Origin: Saprospiraceae bacterium
Lineage (GTDB): Bacteria; Bacteroidota; Bacteroidia; Chitinophagales; Saprospiraceae
Assembly: GCA_013001805.1 (NCBI GenBank)
Contig: JABDLW010000050.1
Span: forward strand, 1-5,176
Length of the DNA: 5,176 bases
Direction of reading: 5' to 3'
A model generated the notes under the pieces. That model had not been told where the DNA came from, did not search any database, and saw only the letters and a program-made list of their open reading frames with translations. Shown here piece by piece: positions 1-5,176 of the stretch. Within the stretch, counting starts at the first letter, position 1. Each line of letters begins with the position of its first letter. The position numbers and the translations under genes were made by a program.

Positions 1-685
1 TAATTTTGCCGTGGCAGAATACACAGAAGGCAATGCTTGGCAGCACTCCTGGTTTGTGCCCCATGATGTCCGTGCATTGATTGAACTCCAAGGTGGTAAT
101 GAGGCTTTTGTTAGAAAACTAGATACACTGTTTCAGACGGAATCAGAGGTCCAGGGAGAGAATATTAGTGCTGATATCACTGGCCTGATAGGACAGTACG
201 CCCACGGCAATGAGCCCAGTCACCATATTCCGTATTTGTATAACTATGCCGGAGCATCGTGGAAGACCCAGGAAATCCTGCGTACGATTACGGATAGTCA
301 ATATGATGATACACCCGCCGGCCTCTGTGGGAATGAGGATTGTGGACAAATGTCGGCCTGGTTTGTATTTACTGCCATGGGCTTTTATCCGGTTAATCCG
401 GCCGAAGGAGTGTATGTGATTGGTACACCTTTTTTCGATAAAGTAGTCATTGATATTGGAGAGGGTCGCTCCTTTACGATCCGTACGCGCTACCTGACTC
501 AAGAGAATAAATACATCCAGGCAGCAACTCTGCATGAAGAGCCTCTTACCAGGAGCTATCTCCGGCACTATGAGATAATGGACGGTGGAGAATTGATTTT
601 TGAGATGGGCCCACAACCTAATTACTTACATTGGAGTGATGCTGAAGCCAGCCCGCCATCTGATAGCGATCCGGATTTTCAGTAG
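1..685 (+). CDS. GH92 family alpha-mannosidase, C-terminal part (5' end outside window)
   Basis: The frame is open from the left edge (first full codon at 2) and ends with TAG at 683-685, so about 227 C-terminal codons are visible. GH92 proteins are usually 700-800 residues, so roughly two thirds lies upstream. Counting from the GTG codon at 11 as residue 1, hallmark GH92 blocks appear in order: YTEGNAWQHSWFVPHD (4-19), GNEPSHHIPYLYNYAG (66-81) and GNEDCGQMSAW (107-117), then the closing beta-sandwich segment ending in GGELIFEMGPQPN. Family knowledge: GH92 enzymes are calcium-dependent, inverting exo-alpha-mannosidases of the periplasm or cell surface that release mannose from N-glycans or mannans. 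The acidic residues in the EGNAW and GNEDCG blocks are the likely catalytic acid and base; I infer this from the motifs. The GTG at 11 is internal, because the conserved block continues across it. The tail is a short Ser/Asp/Pro-rich stretch. It faces the next gene tail to tail. Linkage specificity cannot be read from this fragment. Confidence 0.95.
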   Translation, partial: NFAVAEYTEGNAWQHSWFVPHDVRALIELQGGNEAFVRKLDTLFQTESEVQGENISADITGLIGQYAHGNEPSHHIPYLYNYAGASWKTQEILRTITDSQYDDTPAGLCGNEDCGQMSAWFVFTAMGFYPVNPAEGVYVIGTPFFDKVVIDIGEGRSFTIRTRYLTQENKYIQAATLHEEPLTRSYLRHYEIMDGGELIFEMGPQPNYLHWSDAEASPPSDSDPDFQ

Positions 686-717
686 TCGTGGTCTCGAGCA
701 TTATATAGATACTACAC

Positions 718-748
718 ATACATCTCGATGATTCGATCTCAGATGTGT
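718..748. terminator. Possible stem-loop between convergent genes
   Basis: Positions 718-725 can pair with 741-748 (8 bp including one G-T pair), and a small inner hairpin at 726-735 is possible. It lies in the 134-bp gap between the GH92 stop and the stop of the convergent lipoprotein gene, where a bidirectional terminator would be expected. There is only a pyrimidine-rich stretch (cctttctctt), not a true T-run, on the plus side, and no T-run on the minus side. A real intrinsic terminator is therefore uncertain. Confidence 0.22.
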
Positions 749-819
749 CACCTTTCTCTTATGCAACTCAGCAATCAACTGTAGATCTTAAAATGATATC
801 CGATTTGTCAATTGTAACA

Positions 820-2322
820 TTATGGGATGGTCACGTTTTGCAGAAGCACTACTCCGCTTGTTGAGTTATGATTTGCGGGTTTAGTCAAACCCTCCGAAGA
901 CATAGTTGAGGAGCTGCCTATCAGGATATCGGTATCCCCATCTTTGTCATAGTCAGCGGCATCCATGACCAACCATCTGCTATTCGGTACTGCCGGCAAA
1001 GCATGTGCTTCAAACGTTAAGTCACCTTGATTTTCAAAATAGATAAGTCCTTCTTCCGGGGTTTTGTCCTTGTCCGGGAAGTGCGACAATGCGGCTATGT
1101 CTAAGTCTCCATCAAGGTCATAATCAGCGGCCATTGCCTTGAATGCGCCATTGAGTTGAATAAAAGCGGATTCCTCATATTTTATTGAGTTGCCAGTGCT
1201 GTAATTAATAAATATCCTAATGCCATGATATGACTTCATGAAGGGTTTATAGTCGCCATTATCGCCACTGGCATAGAGGATGTCAGGCTTTTTGTCATCA
1301 TTAAAGTCAGTCAATTCAAAGTAGGTGGACCCATAATTGGGAGGAAACCTCAGGATTGATTTTCTGGGTTGAAAGTCTTTCTTATAAGAACCAGCATGTA
1401 GATAGATTCCTTCATCACCCTGAGCCATTAATGCAACAATATCCTTTATTCCGTCCTCATTCAGGTCTTGATAGATGGTTTTGATAGCTCCGGGTAAATC
1501 ACTTAATATGTGATTTTCAAAGTAGCGGCCTTGATTCTCGTGCCAGGAAAGTTGCCCTAAAATATTTCCAAAACCACTTACAATGATGTCATCATCAAGG
1601 TCATCGTCCAAATCGACGATTTGAAAATGTACTGGTCTAGGCAGTTGCGTCAAAATCTTCTCTTCAATTGTCAAAGGATCGCTTTTGATCTTCAATAGAC
1701 TTCCCTCCTTGCTGTCATTGGGATATATTTGTCCCATACTTAAGAGAAAGATGTAACCATCCTTTTCTACCAATGCTGATGGGGCACCACCGACTGGTAT
1801 GCTGTCAATCCGATTGTCACTCAGATTGAGTTGATATAGCGATGCAGTTTTTGCACTTCCAAAAAGTATCGATTTATGGCCTTTTCGAAAAGACACTAGT
1901 GAAGTCGTTGATGAGGGGCTGGATAGACCTAAATCGATTTTCCGAAATACTTCAAGTTCATTTTTCAAAATGGGATATGCTTTAGAAACCATGAGAGTAT
2001 CTGGTGCATGACTAAGAATGTAGTCCTGGATTTTAGACCACTCGCTCTCATTAAGCATGGGCTGCGCCGGCGCTGCTCCCACCTGCTGGAGGGAGCTCAA
2101 ATACTTCAATTCTGTGAAGGAGGTGCTCATGCCCAAATAAGCTCCCATTTTAGGTAGGACTTGATCTTGCCAAATTGTTTTGGTGAGTGACTTTGGATCT
2201 GGGGTGAGATGACAAGTCGTACAATATTGCTTGATTAATTGCTTTCCAGCATCTGGGGCTTCACGGGTCGATTGACAGGCTGTGAAAGAAAAGATCAACG
2301 AGATGAAGAACCAGTTTTGCAT
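820..2322 (-). CDS. Lipoprotein with monoheme cytochrome c domain fused to FG-GAP/VCBS beta-propeller
   Basis: A complete 500-residue protein, ATG at 2322-2320 and TAA at 822-820. The N-terminus is a short hydrophobic signal ending in FTAC, so Cys16 is the likely lipidated residue and the protein is probably anchored in the envelope. Residues about 24-108 look like a small class I cytochrome c: the heme-binding CTTCH is at 34-38, Met59 in LPKMG is a candidate sixth ligand, and a closing helix IQDYILSHAP follows at 98-107. The rest is an FG-GAP/VCBS propeller with five clear calcium-loop repeats: DLDDDLDDD (237-245), DLNEDGIKD (286-294), DFNDDKKPD (339-347), DYDLDGDLD (400-408) and DYDKDGDTD (457-465). 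Residues 140-236 could form two more blades without calcium loops, making seven in all (inference). Such proteins are known mainly from sequence, and substrate and redox partner are unknown. The cytochrome suggests electron transfer in the periplasm or at the outer membrane. It is a single-gene unit here, divergent from the plug gene. Confidence 0.9.
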   Translation of the reverse strand: MQNWFFISLIFSFTACQSTREAPDAGKQLIKQYCTTCHLTPDPKSLTKTIWQDQVLPKMGAYLGMSTSFTELKYLSSLQQVGAAPAQPMLNESEWSKIQDYILSHAPDTLMVSKAYPILKNELEVFRKIDLGLSSPSSTTSLVSFRKGHKSILFGSAKTASLYQLNLSDNRIDSIPVGGAPSALVEKDGYIFLLSMGQIYPNDSKEGSLLKIKSDPLTIEEKILTQLPRPVHFQIVDLDDDLDDDIIVSGFGNILGQLSWHENQGRYFENHILSDLPGAIKTIYQDLNEDGIKDIVALMAQGDEGIYLHAGSYKKDFQPRKSILRFPPNYGSTYFELTDFNDDKKPDILYASGDNGDYKPFMKSYHGIRIFINYSTGNSIKYEESAFIQLNGAFKAMAADYDLDGDLDIAALSHFPDKDKTPEEGLIYFENQGDLTFEAHALPAVPNSRWLVMDAADYDKDGDTDILIGSSSTMSSEGLTKPANHNSTSGVVLLQNVTIP

Positions 2323-2585
2323 TAGCGAATAGGTGAATGCGCACTACAAATTAAACTAAATGAAAGTGATAATGACGCTACCAATTACCACATTCTGACA
2401 TAGACAGTTTTCTCAAAAGTACTCAGGTCCGGCTCTATAGGAAAGTGCCTTTTATTCCGGAGCAATTGCAGACCATCTCCTGGAGAGAAAGATTATAGTA
2501 CTAGAAGAATGATTTGTTTAGAAAGTGTCAAGCATGAAAAGGTGAAAAAGTGTATCTTCAGAATCATTTATTGATTATTAATACT
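2323..2585. other. Divergent intergenic spacer
   Basis: This 263-bp gap separates the starts of the cytochrome-propeller gene (minus) and the plug gene (plus), so promoters for both should lie here. I find no convincing pair of Bacteroidota -33/-7 elements in either direction. The best partial match is TTAATTTG on the minus strand (2354-2347), about 25 bp before the lipoprotein start and without a matching TTG element. The middle part holds a 35-codon minus-strand open stretch (2492-2388, TAA at 2387-2385) that reads like the end of a protein; see findings. Confidence 0.5.
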
Positions 2586-3002
2586 ATGAAAAAAATTGCT
2601 TTGTTTTTGATTCTTGCTTCATTACTTTGCTTCGATTGCTCGGCACCGGCGACTGCTCAAAAATCGGATGGCGACAGATCATCAGACATGACAGTGAGTG
2701 TCGGAGGAAGTCAACAGCAACAGTTGGCGGCGATTCTTAGCCGTCAAGCTGGAGTGACGGTGACGGGTAATGAAGGAAATTATCTGGTAAAGATCCGGTC
2801 GGGTGTGAGTTCTTTCAGTGGTATCGAACGACCCCTCTTTGTGGTAAATGGTAATCGAATCGGAAGAAATTTTGAATCTGCTGCTCAGGCATTGTCAGGC
2901 CTTAAAGTGAGTTTGATAAAAGTCCTTAAGGACTCTGATGCCACCTTTTATGGAGTAGCAGGTGCAAGCGGGGTCATCGAAATCACAGCTAAACAAATGT
3001 GA
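2586..3002 (+). CDS. Stand-alone TonB-dependent receptor plug-domain protein, exported
   Basis: A 138-residue protein from ATG 2586 to TGA 3000-3002. I chose this ATG because it gives a textbook signal peptide (MKKIALFLILASLL...) with a plausible signal peptidase I site after ATA at residues 22-24. A lipobox at Cys15 or Cys18 fits poorly. The frame also opens at GTG 2550, which has an SD-like AAGGTG nearby, but that start adds 12 residues that spoil the signal. The mature part matches the plug of SusC-like receptors: PLFVVNG (83-89) corresponds to the usual PLYVVDG, and IKVLKDSDATFYGVAGASGV (111-130) followed by IEITAK corresponds to the usual IEVLKDASATAIYG...GANGVI.ITTK. In SusC proteins this domain closes a 22-strand barrel and precedes it, after a carboxypeptidase-like domain. 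Here neither a barrel nor that leading domain is present, and the downstream 281 bp cannot encode a barrel. Function is unknown; a free plug could bind envelope partners or be a domesticated remnant. It lies between two FG-GAP lipoprotein genes. Confidence 0.85.
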   Translation: MKKIALFLILASLLCFDCSAPATAQKSDGDRSSDMTVSVGGSQQQQLAAILSRQAGVTVTGNEGNYLVKIRSGVSSFSGIERPLFVVNGNRIGRNFESAAQALSGLKVSLIKVLKDSDATFYGVAGASGVIEITAKQM

Positions 3003-3080
3003 TCCTTACTTCACATAGACCAGCAATGTCCGTCACTAAATTGTTGGTATGAACTTTTCCATTTGGTCACTGCGGCTCAC

Positions 3081-3122
3081 CATGATTGCTGTGATAGAAG
3101 TCAGTCATGATTTTACTATTTT
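3081..3122 (+). terminator. Possible intrinsic terminator downstream of the plug gene
   Basis: CATGATTG (3081-3088) can pair with CAGTCATG (3102-3109), giving 8 bp with one G-T pair and a 13-nt loop. It is followed by ATTTTACTATTTT. It sits about 80 bp after the plug gene stop and before the next gene. The stem is AT-rich and the T-tract is interrupted, so it would be a weak terminator. Confidence 0.33.
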
Positions 3123-3226
3123 GCTTTCGATATTCGCAAGTATCCCCCAGGAATGAAGAATTTGCCCTGGCCTGTTGCGTCGGATGCTGTTAATCCCGAC
3201 CCCTCTGACCAAGAGAATTTTGGGGG

Positions 3227-3256
3227 ATTGTCTTTTCAAATGTTTCATAAAATTTG
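3227..3256 (+). promoter_or_regulatory. Candidate Bacteroidota-type promoter for the ASPIC/UnbV gene
   Basis: ATTG (3227-3230) and AAAATTTG (3249-3256) are separated by 18 bp, close to the Bacteroides sigma-factor pattern of TTTG, about 19 bp, then TAnnTTTG. Each element has one mismatch to that pattern. Transcription would start near 3263, leaving a leader of about 20 nt before the ATG at 3284. Such AT-rich matches arise easily by chance. Confidence 0.3.
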
Positions 3257-3283
3257 CTTGCAGTGGCGTTTTTAGTAAGAAAA

Positions 3284-5176
3284 ATGGCGAAGAAGAATTT
3301 GTCCCAATCTCGATTTAACATTTCTTCAATTGGATTTCTCGTTGCTTCCCTTATAGCGTGTATGCAAGTTTCTGGCTGCATGGATCGCGAAAAACTTGAA
3401 AACGAGGATCTACTATTTACGTCACTATCCGCCAGCGAGACTTCCATCGACTTCATTAATCAAATTCAAGATCAAAAGGATTTCAATATCATAAACTATA
3501 GGAATTACTATAATGGAGGAGGAGTTGCTATTGGTGATGTTAATAACGATGGGCTCAATGACATTTTCTTTACTGCTAACATGACACCAAACCGGTTATT
3601 TCTTAATCATGGTGACTTTCGTTTTGAAGATATCACTGAGATCGCTGGAGTAGGGGGCACCAAAGTATGGAGTACAGGTGTCACCATGGCTGATGTGAAT
3701 GCCGATGGCTGGCTAGATATATATGTCTGCAATTCGGGGAATATCGATGGTATTGACAAAGAAAATGAATTGTTTATCAATCAGAAAGATGGCACATTTG
3801 AAGAGCAATCAGGTGCCTACGGTCTGGATAACCCGGGATATTCTACACATGCTGCCTTTTTTGATTATGATTTGGATGGCGATCTGGATTGTTACATCCT
3901 AAATAATAGTTTCACCAGCCCAGAAAGGATTGCGGCCAAAAACCAAAAACGTGAATCCATAGATGACTTGGGCGGGGACAAACTTTTAAGAAACGAAGAT
4001 GGGAAGTTTTTGGACGTTACGACCGAAGCCGGAATCTTTTCCAGCCCGATTGGATTTGGTCTTGGGGTATCTATTGTCGATGTGAATAGTGACTTTCTTC
4101 CAGATATATATATAAGTAATGACTTCTGGGAACGCGATTATCTCTATGTAAATCAAGGCGATGGGACATTCCTGGAGGAACTCGAGAATTCGGTAGATTA
4201 CATCCCTAGTTCAAGCATGGGGTCAGACGCGGGTGATTTAGATAATGATGGAGATCAGGATCTCTTCGTTACTGACATGCTTCCCGGTAACAATTACCGT
4301 TTGAAAACTCTCTTTGAATTTGAGTCTTATTATCAGGATGATATAAAACTGAAAGCTGGGTTTTACTACCAGTATATGCAAAATTGTCTGCAAGTAAACC
4401 GGGGTGATGGCAAATTTATAGAGCAGGCACATCTAAGTGGATTAGCATCGACAGATTGGAGCTGGGGCACGTTGATTTTTGATTTTGATCTGGATGGATT
4501 TAGAGATATCCTGGTTTGCAACGGGATCTATCATGATATCACGAATTTGGATTTTCGTGACTTTATTTCTGATAGGTCAGAAGTGGACAAGATATTTCAG
4601 GAAAGTGGCAGGGTAGATCTTCGGGATTTTCTCAAGGATTTGTCATCCACCAAAATTGTTAACAGGGCTTTTGTCAATCAGGGCGATTTAAATTTCGTCG
4701 ATTTAGCTGATTCTTTAGGATTGGGAGAACCATCCTTTAGCAATGGTGCTGCTTACGGTGATCTGGATAATGATGGCGATCTTGATTTGGTAATCAACAA
4801 TGTAAATATGCCCTGCTTTGTTTATCGAAATAACGCGATCGAGCGGCAAGGTTATCATTATCTGAAGATTAATTTTCGTGGCCCCAAACACAATCCATAT
4901 GGCGTAGGGACATCAGTTAAAATATTTAGCGGAACCGGAAGTCAAATTAGTATGTGCATGCCATCTCGAGGGTTTCAGAGTGCAGTTCCGGCCGAACTGA
5001 TATTTGGCTTGGGAACCTCCAGTATTGTGGATAGTCTGCAGGTAGTGTGGCCCGGGGGCCACCACGAGTCAATATTCAATCCGAAAACAGATACGACCAT
5101 CACGGTGGATTTTGAGTTCGCTACTCGAAATCAAGAATTCGCTGCTGAAGAATCATCCTATTTTACTCCTGATTCC
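3284..5176 (+). CDS. Large FG-GAP/VCBS-repeat lipoprotein with ASPIC/UnbV domain (3' end outside window)
   Basis: The frame is open from ATG 3284 to the right edge, 631 codons with no stop. Full-length relatives in Bacteroidota are about 1,100 residues, so the C-terminal part, usually with more FG-GAP repeats, is missing. The chosen start gives a signal with Lys3, Lys4 and Arg10 and a hydrophobic core. Two lipobox candidates follow, LIAC (Cys26) and VSGC (Cys32). In-frame TTG 3254 and GTG 3263 are less likely starts. Seven calcium-loop repeats are visible, starting at residues 85 (DVNNDGLND), 137 (DVNADGWLD), 194 (DYDLDGDLD), 266 (DVNSDFLPD, degenerate), 318 (DLDNDGDQD), 400 (DFDLDGFRD) and 493 (DLDNDGDLD), suggesting a seven-bladed propeller. 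Family signatures TDMLP and TDWSWG are present. The ASPIC/UnbV domain spans about 540-605, with GVGTSVKIF, FGLG and VWPGG at 588-592. The biochemical role of the family is unproven. Such proteins are probably surface-exposed and often lie near SusC/SusD genes, which suggests binding or handling of polymers. No strong SD site is seen. Confidence 0.92.
   Translation, partial: MAKKNLSQSRFNISSIGFLVASLIACMQVSGCMDREKLENEDLLFTSLSASETSIDFINQIQDQKDFNIINYRNYYNGGGVAIGDVNNDGLNDIFFTANMTPNRLFLNHGDFRFEDITEIAGVGGTKVWSTGVTMADVNADGWLDIYVCNSGNIDGIDKENELFINQKDGTFEEQSGAYGLDNPGYSTHAAFFDYDLDGDLDCYILNNSFTSPERIAAKNQKRESIDDLGGDKLLRNEDGKFLDVTTEAGIFSSPIGFGLGVSIVDVNSDFLPDIYISNDFWERDYLYVNQGDGTFLEELENSVDYIPSSSMGSDAGDLDNDGDQDLFVTDMLPGNNYRLKTLFEFESYYQDDIKLKAGFYYQYMQNCLQVNRGDGKFIEQAHLSGLASTDWSWGTLIFDFDLDGFRDILVCNGIYHDITNLDFRDFISDRSEVDKIFQESGRVDLRDFLKDLSSTKIVNRAFVNQGDLNFVDLADSLGLGEPSFSNGAAYGDLDNDGDLDLVINNVNMPCFVYRNNAIERQGYHYLKINFRGPKHNPYGVGTSVKIFSGTGSQISMCMPSRGFQSAVPAELIFGLGTSSIVDSLQVVWPGGHHESIFNPKTDTTITVDFEFATRNQEFAAEESSYFTPDS

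Noticed and set aside
210..419. Plus-strand open frame of 69 codons inside the GH92 gene
   Set aside because: It is an out-of-frame shadow of the GH92 coding sequence.
143..616. Minus-strand open frame of 157 codons opposite the GH92 gene
   Set aside because: It lies antisense to a strongly conserved GH92 coding region and its translation shows no recognisable domain.
2347..2354. TTAATTTG on the minus strand as a -7 promoter element for the cytochrome-propeller gene
   Set aside because: The position is suitable, but the only TTG upstream is about 27 bp away, well beyond the usual spacing, so only half a promoter is supported.
2550..2585. GTG at 2550 as the start of the plug protein
   Set aside because: Although AAGGTG lies just upstream, the added 12 residues would bury the MKKI signal-peptide start; ATG 2586 gives a standard signal.
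2998..3015. TGTGA-N8-TCACA as a CRP site
   Set aside because: The CRP consensus has a 6-bp spacer, the site overlaps a stop codon, and it is about 270 bp from the next start, so a CRP call is not justified. It is kept only as an inverted repeat.
3190..3456. Minus-strand open frame of 88 codons overlapping the start of the ASPIC/UnbV gene
   Set aside because: More than half is antisense to the signal peptide and first residues of a clearly real lipoprotein gene, and no signal or domain is visible in it. Its last third lies in the spacer, so a small antisense gene cannot be fully excluded.
4238..4432. Minus-strand open frame of 64 codons
   Set aside because: It is antisense to the conserved repeat region around TDMLP in the ASPIC/UnbV gene; a shadow.

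Overview
The window looks like a chromosomal segment from a member of the Bacteroidota. The evidence is a SusC-type plug domain, a GH92 alpha-mannosidase, two FG-GAP/VCBS-repeat lipoproteins (one with an ASPIC/UnbV domain), AT-rich starts without clear Shine-Dalgarno sites, and moderate GC. The exact lineage cannot be fixed from this sequence. I see no RNA genes, CRISPR arrays, insertion sequences or integration sites.

Layout. (1) 1-685, plus strand: the C-terminal part of a GH92 exo-alpha-mannosidase that enters from the left edge. (2) 820-2322, minus strand, convergent with it: a complete 500-residue lipoprotein with a single-heme cytochrome c domain (CTTCH) followed by an FG-GAP/VCBS beta-propeller. 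(3) A 263-bp divergent spacer. (4) 2586-3002, plus strand: a small exported protein that is essentially a TonB-dependent receptor plug domain with no barrel. (5) A 281-bp spacer with a possible terminator and a possible Bacteroidota-type promoter. (6) 3284-5176, plus strand: the first 631 codons of a large FG-GAP/ASPIC-UnbV lipoprotein, open to the right edge, so its C-terminal half lies outside the window.

How the genes may fit together. All four products appear to be exported or attached to the cell envelope. A GH92 enzyme trims alpha-mannose from glycans. In Bacteroidota, large FG-GAP/ASPIC lipoproteins are often found near SusC/SusD-type uptake genes. A carbohydrate-uptake or surface-glycan role is therefore a reasonable guess, but no SusC barrel, complete SusD or regulator is visible, and the gene directions show at least three transcription units rather than one operon. 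The most unusual items are the stand-alone plug protein and the cytochrome-propeller fusion. The two spacers beside the plug gene also hold short protein-like open stretches that may be gene remnants or chance.
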